Source: Eleusine coracana subsp. coracana
Taxonomy: Eukaryota; Streptophyta; Magnoliopsida; Poales; Poaceae
NCBI GenBank assembly: GCA_032690845.1
Contig: CM064431.1
Span: forward strand, 27,224,300 to 27,288,299
Length of the DNA stretch: 64,000 nucleotides
Direction of reading: 5' to 3'
Part shown: positions 1 through 11,912 of the stretch, piece by piece
Position numbering within the stretch: the stretch's first letter is position 1
How the letters are laid out: every line of letters starts with the position of its first letter
Position numbers and translations under genes: made by a program
The notes under the pieces: generated by a model
What the model saw: only the letters and a program-made list of their open reading frames with translations
Databases searched by the model: none
What the model was told of the DNA's origin: nothing

Positions 1-1328
1 AACATTCAAAGACATATTTTTGAAAACCCCGTAACAAACGTGTGAGGACGTGCCCAATAGGATATTATTAGTTATGATCCAGGTGGCAAAGCTAACTGTA
101 GGAGGTTGTTTGTTTAAATACTGCATCTACGGCATCGTCAATGCAGGTATGTGTCCCGCCCAGTGGACGGTAACATGGGAAGCTAGCACAATTGTGTGAA
201 CACGGGCTGATTGTGTAAAACATCAGTGTCCTGTCCTAGGACAATAATAAGGGATTATTTTTGGCTCGTTTCTTTTGATTTGATGTATTGTTTCTGGAAT
301 GGATCTTCTGCAGGTACGCTAACCACAATTCTTGTAAGAAACAGGTAGTATACGACTAACTTGAGGGATCAATTGCCACCGACTATACGTATGGTCCTAT
401 TCGTGACCAAATGCTATTTTGTGAGGACGTGTAGGTCGAAAGCATATGCATTCATGAAAAAAATATTAAAGCATCAAGACATTAAGATGAAATTGAAATT
501 TCAGCAAATGTGTTGCCCACATAAAAATCGATATCTTCTCACTCGTGAGTCAAAAGCATGTAAATAAATCGTTATTGAAATCATGAACAAACTCTCTGTA
601 CGTCCAGCAAGAAAATTTTGGTTTAAAGATTATCGAACAACACCATTTTTCGTCCAATCCGAGCCAGCATGTCGATTGATATTAATCTGAAATTCAGATT
701 TTGACCTATTTCGTAAAAAGTATAACTCCTTACTCCGAACACCCCTAGGGTTGTACGAGCACTTCCCAGAAAGGTTACGAAAAGTACTTCAACTTTGGTA
801 GTTTAATAGTTCGGGTTTGATACCTGAAGGACAGAGCTAGGAGCAAATCCTTAGAGTAACCCAGGTCTGTCCAGAAAACCGGTTCAGGAATTCGATGGGT
901 AGGGTAAAATTTTAATATCTCGAGTTACAGGTATTGGATGGAGGCGTATAAATATATGTTAGAAAGGTATTAAAATTCTCTATAATGTGGGTAAATTGCT
1001 CCAGAAAGTTTTGGCCTAGGACTCCAGATTACAGAACATTTCCGGAGTGAACCCCGTGATGCCCGGAACAAAATTTTCAGATTCTGACTTGCCACTTAGA
1101 AAATTCCTAACTCCTGATTCCCACATCGGATGGGGATGAGTAAGTACTTGTTGGAAAGGTGGTGAAAAACTCTACCACTTTAGTATTCAATTGCTGTCCA
1201 GAATCAGTAAGTATGATTACCTAAAAGTTTGACGAAGTGGCTGCTGTACCCTAGGACAGAACGTACCATTTTAGCGGAGTGACCGAATCAACCCTAGAAT
1301 ATGTAACAACTCGCGGTGGTTAAATTCC
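1..1328. other. No gene recognised; probable decayed Gypsy internal or leader sequence
   Basis: No reading frame here has recognisable protein similarity and I see no RNA gene. The longest open frame (361-567, 68 codons) has no family signature. The region lies directly upstream of a frame that ends in a Gypsy chromodomain and shows no sign of a host gene, so the simplest reading is the 5' internal or untranslated part of that element, or older repeats. That assignment is inferred from position only. Confidence 0.3.
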
Positions 1329-2279
1329 ATGTATCACTCATCGCATCGTATTGTTTTATTTTTGACTTGCACTCTCTGCGTTTGGAACGGGTACTCACTA
1401 TTTGGGTTTGTATTCCAGATGAATGAGCACGGGTTTGAGGTGTTCCAGCACGACGGGTGGCGTTATACCACCGGTCTACACCACCGTGGCTTTCCCACCC
1501 TCCTGTGGGAGATGCTATGTGCCTTGGTCTACGAGGAGCAGCCTTCGTACCGTGGGCGTGAGACCCGCCGCCACGGTGTGCCATTTGCAGAGGTGCATAT
1601 CAGCGTCTCTCCACACCCGCGCAACCCCGACCTTGCGGGGATGGAGAGCACAGTCACGGCTAGGAGCCTCCGGGAGGACCTGGAGAGAGTCGCCCACCGG
1701 GCTCTCACTCACTTCTGTGGGCGCAATATAGCAGCGCTCTTGGGGACTCCGTTCGAGATGATCCCCATTTGGCACCGGGCTGACCCGGTATGGCAGAGGC
1801 GCGTGAGACGCGTCTCGCGCGACGACTATCCGGAGTACCACGCAGGATACCACCGCGTATCTCACTACTCCGAGTACCTCCTCAACTTGGATGAGGAGTC
1901 TAGCAGCTGCAGCAGGATCTTGCTAGCAGACGCCGAGCAGGTGTGGGTGCAGAGGAACGACCTACAGGCACAGGTCGATGCACAGCAGAGAGAGATTCAG
2001 CGGTTGATAGCTACTCTTGAGGTAAGTGAGACTCGCGTGACGGATACCACTAGGCAACTACAACCCGATCTGACGTATTCAAAGCGTCCGGTGAGGGTGA
2101 TAGACGAGAAGGAACGAGCTACATGTAAGAAGACACTCAAATTCTACAAGGTTCAATGGAGCAACTATACCGCCAGGGAGGCCACTTGGAAAACTAAACA
2201 GTTCCTGCAAAGCCACTACCCCGAGTTCCTACACCACCACTTAGGTAAACCGTTATCACATCCTTTAATCTCGGGATGA
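1329..2279 (+). CDS. Ty3/Gypsy chromovirus remnant ORF: accessory-type domain fused to integrase chromodomain
   Basis: A 316-codon open frame; an internal Met at 1420 is a more natural start, because the first 30 residues are hydrophobic and unlike the rest. Residues about 30-235 resemble a poorly characterised protein class found inside grass retrotransposons. This part has a folded-looking core, then a coiled coil rich in Gln, Glu and Arg around residues 205-240. The last 70 residues match the chromodomain tail of plant chromoviral integrases: a YSKRPVRVID-like lead, then KFYKVQWSNYTAREATW and a YPEFL ending. No gag, protease, reverse transcriptase, RNase H or integrase core is present. The copy therefore looks internally deleted, or belongs to a non-autonomous family. 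A polypurine tract and LTR follow immediately, as expected for the 3' end of a pol frame. The chromodomain call is firm; the function of the N-terminal part is unknown. Confidence 0.7.
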   Translation: MYHSSHRIVLFLTCTLCVWNGYSLFGFVFQMNEHGFEVFQHDGWRYTTGLHHRGFPTLLWEMLCALVYEEQPSYRGRETRRHGVPFAEVHISVSPHPRNPDLAGMESTVTARSLREDLERVAHRALTHFCGRNIAALLGTPFEMIPIWHRADPVWQRRVRRVSRDDYPEYHAGYHRVSHYSEYLLNLDEESSSCSRILLADAEQVWVQRNDLQAQVDAQQREIQRLIATLEVSETRVTDTTRQLQPDLTYSKRPVRVIDEKERATCKKTLKFYKVQWSNYTAREATWKTKQFLQSHYPEFLHHHLGKPLSHPLISG

Positions 2280-2286
2280 GATTTCT

Positions 2287-2301
2287 TTAAGGGGGGAGGG
2301 C
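2287..2301 (+). other. Polypurine tract of the Gypsy element
   Basis: A G-rich purine run just after the integrase stop codon and directly before the LTR. This is the standard position of the plus-strand priming site in LTR retrotransposons. Confidence 0.65.
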
Positions 2302-4143
2302 TATGACACTCCAAGTGTCATGAAGGTTTCAAGAATAGCACCTTAGTATCACAAGAGCCTAACACCCAAAGTTTGAACTGAAATTTATCAAATTGAATTC
2401 AAATTAAGCATATTTGAATGTCACTTGAACTACAAGTCCAGATTTTTCAACATAACTCATACCTCGCAAAAATATATGCTGATGTTCATGGTGGAGTAGA
2501 ATTTTAAGGAATTTTTCAGAATTTTATCCCTTAATTTAAGGGCTCAAATAAATACCAAATGGTCCAAAACTACCCCTTTTTAAAAATTTCTCATTTAAAT
2601 TCCAGTAAAAACCATTGTGTACATGTGACCAAGAGCCAGAAGAAGCCGGTGGTGTCACAGCTGACCAAGAGCCGAACTTAGGCAAGCCTCGGTGCATTAT
2701 CCTCGTTTTAAATTTTTACTCTATCACTAGTTAGGGGTGTAGGCTTGACTGTGCATTAAGTGATAGGAGTTGGTTGAAACCCTAGCGTGCAGTAGGTTCC
2801 TCCTTCCCGATAATTAGGCTTAGGCCGGTAGTCGCTCTGCTTAATTTAGAACGACTACTCATCGAGTGGTATGGAGACCACTCATAGACAGGAAATATTA
2901 TCATTAGGAAATGATGTCGGATGAAGGAAAGTGTGGATGGCATCACAATAAAGACCGGACGGGCAACTAGGTGAAAAGGGAAGGACAACTTGTCTTCAAG
3001 GAGGTAGCCCCATCCGAGTCACTTAAGGCTACGCCTCGTGTCCGGTCCTATGAGGTCATGTTTGAATGTCCTGTTTGCATGCTGGAGTTATGGGTCCAGT
3101 AAACCGACGTAGCTACGACTACTGCCTGATCGAAAGATAGTCTTCTCCCTTCTTTGGTGGAACTAAGGCTGAGAAGAGGGAGCAATCCACCCACGGATGG
3201 CGGCACGGGACGCATCGCGTTGGGGGACCCTTCTCGGGGGAGTCTGGACCTGGAAGATCCTACGGTACCGTAAGCGAAAGGTTGCTCCATGCGGCTTCCA
3301 GGAAGCGCGTATGGGTCATGCAAGCAGGTTTTTCCTAGAAGATGTAAATCGATTCAAGTTGTTGCCTCTACAGAAGCGAGTACCACTTGATCGCTGCTCC
3401 GGAACAGTGTTAGAAGCCATTAAGATAATGAGTGGATTTGATACTGCTGTTTGAAATTACTAAGATTGTTTTGCAACCTTGATTGATAGAGCTTTAGTGC
3501 AAACTAAATTTATTGTTCCGCTTGACAACTTAATTTGATGCTAAAATTTGAAAATAAGGATCCACTCTTAGGCTGGCTTTCTGGCAATATAAACCCTATT
3601 CCTAGCCTTTGCATGTCTAGGTGTCGGCTGTAGTTGGTCATTTTGACGGGTCAGTCTTGCTGAGTAAATTAGTTACTCAGGACGTAGCTCTATGTGATTT
3701 ATAGATGACCAGGGCGGAGACTGCCACTACGGTGGAAGATTCCACTGGGAGGGCCAGCGCCCCGACTGCTGGAACATTGAGTGGGAGCTGTGCACGAATG
3801 AAGACGAGGAGTAGTTCCTTGATTGCCGGTACGGTGCTTGGACAAGGCACCTATTATGGCCGGGTGGTTCCCTGTATGTCGCCGTGAGAGGGCGATTGTA
3901 TCTTATCTATTTCGTCGAACTAGTTGAATCATTGTTGAACAATTTGCTTCCGCAATTTACTTTGATAAAACTCTAATTTGTAATATAACTTCAGATTTAT
4001 GTAAAACTCTGTTCTCTACCTATGCTCTTGTTGTAATTATTTGCTTCTGTCATGTGTCGTACTATTGGGCGTCACAGCGCGTGTCGCCACCCGAGTAAGA
4101 TCCTGGAACGGAGCCGTCTCCGTGGTAAGACGGTTCTGTGACA
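2302..4143 (+). repeat. 3' LTR of the Gypsy (chromovirus) element
   Basis: The repeat starts right after the polypurine tract with TATGACACTCC (possibly a TG-to-TA change at the terminus) and ends in TTCTGTGACA. The length of about 1.84 kb, the closing stretch rich in GTCGCCACCCGAG-like sequence and the preceding chromodomain frame fit a Tekay/Retand-type chromovirus LTR. The 5' LTR is outside the window, so the ends were set from the PPT and terminal dinucleotides rather than by pairing two copies. Short open frames inside it (for example 3197-3454 and 3705-3887) show no conserved domain and were not treated as genes. Confidence 0.6.
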
Positions 4144-5218
4144 AAATTTCTCACATTGATAATTTGTGGGCAAGAAATTAGTGTTTGGATTGCAACCATG
4201 TCGATATTTGCCAAATCTATTAGTGACATACGGGACCTATGTGTAATAAAATAATATTAATATGTAAAATATAGTCAGACAATATCAACCGCACAAGCGC
4301 CAAGTGGGCACTTGCTGGCGATTCGGCACTGCGTCCAAAACGACCTTTACAAAGAGTTTTTTTTAATAATGGAACAAGGTTTCTGCTGCCTCTACATCCT
4401 CTTGAGGATCTACGCAACCCAGAATTATATAATAAAAAAGCACTCTTAGACTCCAGTAGCATGATAAGATTTCAGATAATCTGACGGACTAGAAGGTGGA
4501 AAAGTGAAAATAGGAAAAAAGCTACACTTCAAATCTATTTAAAAATTTCCACCCAAACTTAGCAAACACCTCCATGATGATGGTCTTCAAAAGATGGCAA
4601 CCAAGTTTCGAATTTAATCTCTCTTTCTTCCTTATGTAGCAAGGATCCAGTACGTTGTCCTGAATATTATCGTAAAAATGCCACTCTTATATGACAAAGA
4701 AAGAAAGTAGTATCTGGAGCACTCATAACGTTTTAGGTTTAATAACAGAATCCACACGACTCTTCTAGCATCACGACTTCCCCACGTAATGACCCGTAGG
4801 TAAGTTGGTCCTAATCAGCGTGCCATGTGTCCTGGGTGGTGGGTTCACTTCTCCGGTTTAAGGGGTTGGGGTTCGAATGGAAGGAGATATCCGGCGATGG
4901 CAATGCGTTGCGACGTCTCATGGGGTCGCGGCATTGACTGGAAGCTTGGGTGGCAGTGCGTCGTCAACTGGGAGGCAGTACTGCATTGCATGAACTTCCT
5001 ATCCTTTCAAGGTGACTTCAGAAAAAAGATTAAAATCCATTTCCAAATACTAGTACACCTTACGTTCAAATTGCAGGTTTGAGCTGAACTAATCTAAATT
5101 TTTAACCATAACTGTCGTGTCTCCTGCCCTCTATATTTGGAATTCAGTGCAAGAATCAACAGTAAGATGATATTTATTGAAACATCAGGAACCTATACAT
5201 GATACAGATACAACTCTC
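4144..5218. other. Gene-free stretch, possibly the original 3' flank of the PPT gene
   Basis: No coding similarity was seen. On the minus strand an AATAAA hexamer occurs near 5172-5177, in sequence that would have continued from the PPT 3' end (31489 onward) before a LINE and its nested insertions separated them. The reconnection is inferred from the LINE termini only. Confidence 0.3.
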
Positions 5219-5226
5219 TCATACTT
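5219..5226 (+). repeat. Possible target-site duplication, left copy, of the L1-like LINE
   Basis: TCATACTT lies next to the LINE's poly(A), read as T residues on the plus strand. The same octamer occurs at 31489-31496, just beyond the LINE's 5' end. Because it is short and overlaps the T run, this is weak evidence. Confidence 0.35.
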
Positions 5227-6330
5227 TTTTTTCTCGAATACGTAGGAGTGCTGCGTATCATTGCATTAATAAAAGAAGGAATATAATTACAAGCAAACAC
5301 ACCCCTCAGCAACCTAAGCTTTACAAACACACCATTTAAACTGAGCAACTACGCGACCATGGGAGGAAAGCCCTAAGTGGCACTATCCAGGCCAGCCACT
5401 ATGGAAAGATCCTTAGCACCGGCCATACTCCAAAGCCTAGCCTCATTGCCGTCCATAATGGCAGCAGCAACAACGCTTGGGTGAACACTATTGATCACAC
5501 AATCATTCCGATGTCTCCACAATGTCCAGCCCAGAATTATGTAAGAGTTCAGCCCTCTTTGTGTATTGTTGTTTGTCATCCCAGCAACTCAAGCCCACCA
5601 CTCATTGAAGTTCTGGTCTGAGACTTGGGGGGTGAGGGCGACGTGTCCAATGCGCTGCAGCAGCAAATGCCAAAACTGCCGGGCAAAGACACATCCTACC
5701 AGTAGGTGATCCATGGTCTCGTCCTCTTGGTCGCATAGTGGGCAACGCTCTGGATGGGGAAGTCCCCGACGGCGCAACCGATCTGCAGTCCAGCAGCGAC
5801 GATGCACAGCTAGCCACAAAAAGAAATGACACTTGCTCGGTGCCTAGGTCCGCCAAATTCTCTTCCATGGCTCGAATTGAATTGAGCCCACGAAGAGGAC
5901 ATCATAAGCAGACTTTGTTGTGTACTTTCCGGATGCAGAGAGGCGCCAAGTATATGTGTCCTGGACACCCGGCTGAAGCACCACTTGCTCTATGAGGCTG
6001 CATAACTTGAGGAGTTCAGCAATGACATCAAGTGTAGCAATCCCGTGTAAGTCATCAATCCAAGACATGTTGGTGATAGCATCATTGGCCGTTCTTCTAT
6101 TGGCTAGCCTTTTAGGCACCATGTTAGCAAGCAGCGCGGAGAGGTCTTCTATGCGATGACCCATCATGCAACGGTCACACCAGAAAGAGAGTGCTAGATC
6201 CATCACCTACTTCTGAAGCTACTGCCAAGGAGAAGAGAGCTCTAGTGCAGTCGCTTCCTTGGACAGGTAGTGACGCCCATGCTTTGTCTGGTGCAGTTTT
6301 CTTCAACCATAACCAACGCACACGTAAGCC
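5225..6330 (-). mobile_element. 3' part of an L1-like LINE: end of ORF2 with zinc-binding domain
   Basis: Read on the minus strand, this is the C-terminal third of a plant L1 ORF2. It opens with LRVRWLWLKKTAPDKAW, then a GDGSSTLFWCDR-type segment (a stop or frameshift lies near 6180), and then the reverse-transcriptase zinc-binding domain. That domain shows WLAVHRRCWTADRLRRRGLP followed by CPLCDQEDETMDHLLVGC. A C-terminal segment with WTLWRHRN (5373-5579) precedes the 3' end, which is marked by a T run at 5225-5232. Its 5' continuation lies at 25981: joining the two pieces across the inserted Copia element keeps the reading frame through LQRLSVALRVRWLW with one target-site copy removed. Several stops and frameshifts show that it is dead. 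Confidence 0.9.
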
Positions 6331-8237
6331 TGAAGGACTGAGAAGGCGACCAGAGGGGTGGTAAATGGGAGCCAATTAAAATTCTTCCCAAGAACTTGGC
6401 CTATGTCCCAATTTCAACCGAACCCAACCATAAAGTAAGTCATCAAGGTCACACACACTAACTTGTGATGTGCTAACCCTAGGAATGACTAGTAGCAGCG
6501 GAAGAGAATAGGAGAAGCACGAGAAGGCAACTATGACAAAAGTTTCTCGAAGAAATGCACACAAAGCAGACACACTGGACTACTATCGGCAGTGCCGATC
6601 ACAGCCATCGGCAGTGCCGGTTGGCACCATCGGTAGTGCCGATCAAACCCATCGGTAGTGTCGATGCGGATTCTAGGAACTTAGGGAAGCAGAAAACAAT
6701 GTGTATCAGCAGCGCCGGTTGGGGATATCGGCAGTGCCGATGTGGGGTTCAGACTCAATCCACCGGTAATGCCGGTCATGACATTGGCAGTACCAATCCG
6801 AGTTTAGACCAACCGGCAGTGCCGGTCCTGGTCATCGACAGTGTTGATCGACCCCCGATAGAACAAGATTTGGTTCGAGATTAGGCAAAAGCTTGACCAA
6901 AACCTAATCAAACGAACTCCAAATCATGCGATTTTTGGACCAGGTAATCCCCAACACATCACGGTCCTAATCCAAGAAGATCCACTCAATTGGCTCAAGG
7001 AATCATCACGAATTTCAGATCTTGCGTCAAGAACACCAAAAAAAGAAGGGAAACTTGAGAAATCCTTCAAATCGAATGTGCTAGAGCTCTTGATTCGGTC
7101 AAGGACCCATATAGGATTATTCTAGCTCATCATAGCACTAAGATCCCTAAGAAATCTGCCCCAAAAACTCACTCAAAAATGAGATAAAAAATTCCCACGA
7201 AAATAGCTCTAAAAATAGAGAAAAAGAGAAATTCGAGATTTAGAGAGAAAGGAAGAACTTGAGCACGAATTTGAATCTCGTATCATTGATTCATCAAGTC
7301 AAGATACATGACTACATGGCTAGGAAGCCACCCTCTTCCTCTGACTATTTGGAACAGAAAGAGATGTCTCTCACACACCTACTACTCTCCTCTATTACAT
7401 GAAGGCCTCTCCGAGCACTTTAAAATAAAGACCTAAGGCAAGGCTAAGGGAAAGAGGCACCTCTTCCACCAGCCCTACCTACCAATATATATGTCTAGGG
7501 GTTGTCCTAAAGACCATCCTACCCCTCACCTATCATACACTGTCACCTACCACCAGATGCATAACCGTCCATCTTTTTCCTCGTCGCTCGAACGCCATCG
7601 ATCCCTTCACGACTTTGCTTCGTCTCGACGCAAGCTCCACCATGGTGCCACATGCATCTCCAATCGCCACCACCGGTTTTGAGGCCCAAACCGGAAAACC
7701 ACCTTGCACGCTTCTCAAGGCATGACTTCTTGATCTTGACGCGTGTCACCTCATCCCGTGATCCTCCTCGTCGGCAAGTCTCTCCCGCCTCCGGTCCATT
7801 GGAAGCCTCTACTTGCACCGACGCCCGATCACCTTTGACTTGGTCAATCCCACCGTCTTGATCACCACCCATGGTTTTGAGGCTCAATCGTGAAACTGTC
7901 CATTCTTCTCGCGTCTCCACGTGTATGGTATGGACCACTCTTGACTTCGCCCGGCCACCCAATCATTCAGCCCCAGGTCTCCTACTTGTGCCCGATCCTC
8001 TCGTCGTTGACTGCTAAGTTCACTCCAGTGACCTACACATCATGAGACAAGTAAACACATTTCCCATCTCCTATAAACTCTCCAACTCCATTACCAACTC
8101 TGGTTAGTCAAAACCATGACATGCACAAACTCATGCAATCCCTAAATTCCCGCATTTCAACTCAAACACCAAACTCAACCAATGTCAATTATTCATCATA
8201 TATTGTAAACCATGGCACATATCCATATGGTTTCTCA
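6331..8237 (-). repeat. 3' LTR of Copia family A
   Basis: About 1.9 kb, matching the split LTR at 11913-13003/25154-25980 and, in opposite orientation, the solo LTR at 15559-17439. At 6573-6845 it carries an array of short imperfect units of the form CGGCAGTGCCGAT or CCGGCAGTGCCGGT. A TATATAA box is plain in the solo copy at 16298-16304. Open frames across it on both strands are repeat translations, not genes. Confidence 0.9.
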
Positions 8238-8250
8238 ATCTCCCCCTTGA
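8238..8250 (-). other. Polypurine tract of Copia family A
   Basis: On the minus strand TATCAAGGGGGAGAT sits directly before the 3' LTR start. The AGGGGGAGA core is typical of Copia polypurine tracts. Confidence 0.8.
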
Positions 8251-8339
8251 TAAGTACATTGATAACATCAAATGCACAAAGCACGCAAATGAGAAACAAA
8301 TAGCTTTCTCCCAAAGCGTAGCTCATAGGAAGTCACATT

Positions 8340-9359
8340 AAGAATTAAGCGCAAGAAAATCCGATTGGACACATAGCAAGCAATGCTGATGGCCTCAGCC
8401 TAGAAGTGCCTCGAAGTCCTATGCCCATCGAGCATCGTCCGGGCCATTTCCACCAAGGTTCTGTTCTTTCTTTCGACCACTCCATTCTACTGAGGAACAT
8501 GAGGTGCTGTAAAATGATGCTCAATACCATGCTCAAGGTAGAAAGCATCAAAGGAGGAGTTCTTGAAATCGGTGCCATTATCACTGCAAAATGCTCGTAA
8601 TAAACCAGGGAGTTCGTTGAACAACCTCAAAGCTAAGCTCCAAAAGTGATGAAACATTTTATCCTTGCTTTCAAGAAAGTAAATCCAAGAATAGCGAGAG
8701 AAGTCATCAACAATCACAAGAACATACCACTTCCCACCCGCCGAACGAACCCTAGAAGGACCAACTGTGTCCATATGAAGCAGCTCTCCAGGACGTTCAG
8801 TCATCACTAAATTAATTGGTGGATGAGAAGCGGCAATCATTTTCCCATGACGCCAAGGAACACAAACCAAATCCTTATCAAATTTGAGCTTAGGCAATCC
8901 TCGGATCAAATCTAGGCCACTCAAGCGACAAAGCAAGTCAAAGATCATGTGACCTAGTCTCCTATGCCATTTCCAGAGCTCAAAAGAAGATTGAGCAAAC
9001 AAGCACTTGTGAGAACCATGAGAAATAGCAAAATCAGCCTGAAAAACTCTCCCAATGTTGGAAATCCCACAAACTAAAGAACCATCTGAATCAAAAACAC
9101 AAGAAGCATTTTTCTTAAAGCACACTTTCAAACCAACATCAAACAACTAAGAAACAGAGAGAAGATTGTACTTGAGATGCTCAACCAAACCAACATATTT
9201 GAGAGTGAATTTTTCATGTACCTTTACCGCGCCTCTTGCCTTCACTCTCCCTCTCTTGTCATCTCCAAAGGTCACATACTCCTGGCACTTCAAGGGAGTA
9301 AGACTGGAGAACCATTTTGCATTTTCGGTCATGTGACGCGAACAGTCAAAATCCATCAA
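8340..9359 (-). pseudogene. Copia family A protease and integrase remnant
   Basis: Three broken minus-strand frames. At 9359-9147 is the Copia aspartic protease neighbourhood, with MMDFDCSRHMTEN where DSGCSRHMTG is usual, so the catalytic DSG is damaged. At 9146-8487 are the GAG-pre-integrase zinc region (WHRRLGHM) and the integrase core (HMDTVGPS, DDFSRYSWIYF, CSDNGTDF). From 8487 to about 8340 the frame shifts but still encodes the NGVVERKNRTL segment and the start of the integrase C-terminus. The element then stops: there is no reverse transcriptase or RNase H before the polypurine tract. An in-frame stop near 9147 separates protease from integrase. Confidence 0.88.
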
Positions 9360-9389
9360 CTATTTGTTCCCCAAGCCTCCACCTGCTGC

Positions 9390-11849
9390 CTACAAAGAAT
9401 GAGAAGGGAAGATCGATGGCTCAGTGCTAGGGTTACTAAGAAAGCTATTAGGGATCCAGCACTTCACCATACGAACGGTAGTAGTCATCACAGTTCTTTG
9501 CACATTATCATTCGGACGCGTGGGACGAGAACCACGATGGGGAAAACGTGGTCTGTCAAAGCATCTCAACTCAAACCTTGGGTTGTGAGGATAGAAACTA
9601 TCTGTGTGAAAACTAAATCCATGTGAGCGACGCTCACCACAATGGGGAAAACATGGGGCACCAAAGCGCAGCTGCGCAAAGCCTCTGTATTGTGAATCAA
9701 AGGCATGTGAGGGATGACCCTGTCCATGATAGGCATGAGAAAAAGAGCGAGGCTGAAAATCAATAAAATCATCATGATGCATATTTCTCAATCCTCTTAC
9801 GCCTATAATAGAATTCATCCAAGTGTCCCTTGCAACCACAGAACATACAAATGTATACACTCCCATGTTTAGGCTTTGTTTGCACAGGTGGTTTAGGTTT
9901 TGGCATCTCTGTTTGCTTTGGGTTGAAGGAAGGTTTGGGGTTTGGTGGATAGTATGTGTCAGTGGGTTTGATGGATTGTTCCTCATCCTTGTAGCTAGAG
10001 CTAGGCATAAACTTACTCACATTTTCACTCTCTTTGTCACACCTCTCAAAACCCAAGACCAAGTTTTAGGTTGATCTACAAGCACTCTCTTTGACTCTTG
10101 CCAAGTCACTCTTAATCTTCTCCTCACTCACTAGGGTTCTTTGGAGACGAGAGATGAGGTAGTCATTTTCTTGAACTAGGTTCTTGTTTTCCTCTCTAGT
10201 TATTACAAGCTTATCCTTAAGAGAGCCACACACTACACATTGTGGTGGGAGAACCTTAGAGCGAATCTCATTTAGCATCTTGGACTCGAGCTCTTTGACT
10301 TTGAGGGTTTGAGCTTCCAACTCACTAGTGAGTTTGGGGCACTTCTGGCATGCACCCAAAAGAGTTGGTCTAGCCTTGAACTCACCAAGCTCTTTAAGGG
10401 CACTCTCAAGCTGACTGGCAACTTGAGCATGCACACTTTCCCTCTATGCAAGATCATTCATCACAACTTGACAAGACTCACACTCAACAACAATGTCATC
10501 TTTGGCAAGCTTAGACCTAAGCGAGGAAATCTCATAATCACCACTCTCTAACTTAGACTTAAGCTTCCTACTCTCACGAACAGCGTTGTGAAGCTTATCA
10601 TCTTGCATGAGCAATACATCGCGCAAATGATTAAGTTCAGAAGAGAGCTCATCAAGAATGGGAGGTATCTCACGTGTGTTGGAGTCGGAGCCAAAGTCGG
10701 TGTCGTGATCATTCTTTTCCATGAAGAAAAGCCCGGTGAAGTCGTCCTTCCTCTTGACTCATGGCTTCTCAACCTCCTTCTCCAAGCTTGTAAGGCCATC
10801 GCTTGATGTGAGGTCGACGTCGCTTAGAGTGGCAACGCAGGCGCGTGTGACCGCCTTCGCGAACTTCTTGGAGTTCTTGCTTTGCTTGAAGAAGTGGTTC
10901 TTCTTCTTCTTGAAGTCTTCAGTGTTGTTGTCGTGGTACCCGGCCTTCTTCTTCTTCTTGGGGCAGTCAGTGATGAAGTGTCCAGGGTCACCACACTCGA
11001 AACAGGTTCTTGAACCACCTCCTCTTCTCTCCTTCCAGTTGTTGTAAAACTTCCTGAACTTCGTTGTGAGCAAGGACAGCTCCTTGTCAGGTATGCACTC
11101 CATCTGTTCATCGAAAGCTGCAACAAGAGAAGACAGAGCAAACTCTAAGGAAGACTTATCAAGTGAGGGGTTAGTTCCATAAGAAGCACCACTGTGACTA
11201 CCCTTTTGAGAGCTAGAAAGCAAAGCCATGCTAGAAGCAAGATTATCAAGATTAAGACAATATTTCCAAGACAGTTCATGAGATTTTAGCTTGCTATATA
11301 GTTGCTCATAGTTCAGGGTATTGAAATCAACAGTTTCCTCTAGAGCAGCAATTTTAACCCCCCCCCCCCCCCCCAAACATTTTCATCAAGTGAATACAAT
11401 AGTTGCTTAGCTCTATCATTATCATTGTACACATGGTTACCACAAGCTCTCAAGTTGCAGACCATTGCCTCAAACCTATGAAACGTTTCATCTAGTGACT
11501 CGCCCGGTTTTTGTGCAAAGGTTTGGTCCTGTCTATTGTAAGAGTCCTTACGCATATACTTGACTTGATTGGTACCCTCATGGTACATGCAAAGGTTATC
11601 CCAAATTGCATGAGCATGTTCATTCCTACCTAGAGCAGAAAGCCAAAAATTGATAGCTTTGGAGTTGTTTTCGTACTTGGTTAACTCACCTGCAGCTGTA
11701 GTATTGAGGTCTTCTAGTATGGCATACTCCTGCTCAAATACCTCCAAAATTGCACGTCCTTGGATTAAGAGATAAGCCTTAGTCCGTGACTTCCAGTAGG
11801 GAAATTCCTCTCCATCGAACATCCAAAGCCTGACCGCATGCTTCTCCAT
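9390..11849 (-). pseudogene. Copia family A gag (UBN2-type) with coiled coils, frameshifted
   Basis: From the element's 5' side, 11849-11340 opens MEKHAVRLWMFDGEEFPYWK, the usual start of a UBN2-type Copia gag, and includes the LWDNLCMYHEGT region (seen as IWDNLCMYHEG). A G run on the coding strand (11361-11374) breaks the frame. The next frame, 11376-10759, carries the zinc knuckle CFECGDPGHFITDCPKK. Frames 10722-10444 and 10434-10066 are heptad-rich coiled coils. At 10062-9772 is a second knuckle-like motif, CMFCGCKGHLDEFYYRRK, in which the last Cys has become Tyr. The tail, 9986-9390, is rich in His, Arg and Phe and leads to the protease. The order and coiled coils fit large SIRE-like Copia gags. 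Confidence 0.82.
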
Positions 11850-11896
11850 GTCGCTTTCGGATCACAAAGCCGGTGAAGGTCAACTAGTGATCAAAC

Positions 11897-11910
11897 CGGC
11901 TTTGATACCA
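11897..11910 (-). other. Primer-binding site of Copia family A
   Basis: On the minus strand TGGTATCAAAGCCGG lies two bases after the LTR end. It matches the initiator tRNA-Met 3' end (TGGTATCAGAGCC) except for a G-to-A change. Confidence 0.8.
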
Positions 11911-11912
11911 AT

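Noticed and set aside
4825..5082. An 85-codon frame starting MCPGWWVHF
   Set aside because: No family similarity, no splice partners, and it lies in repeat-flanked intergenic DNA.
7491..7962. Open frames on both strands at 7491-7962 and their copies at 15908-16265 and 25269-25604
   Set aside because: They are repeated within all three family A LTR copies, with shifts and stops, and match no protein family; they are LTR sequence.
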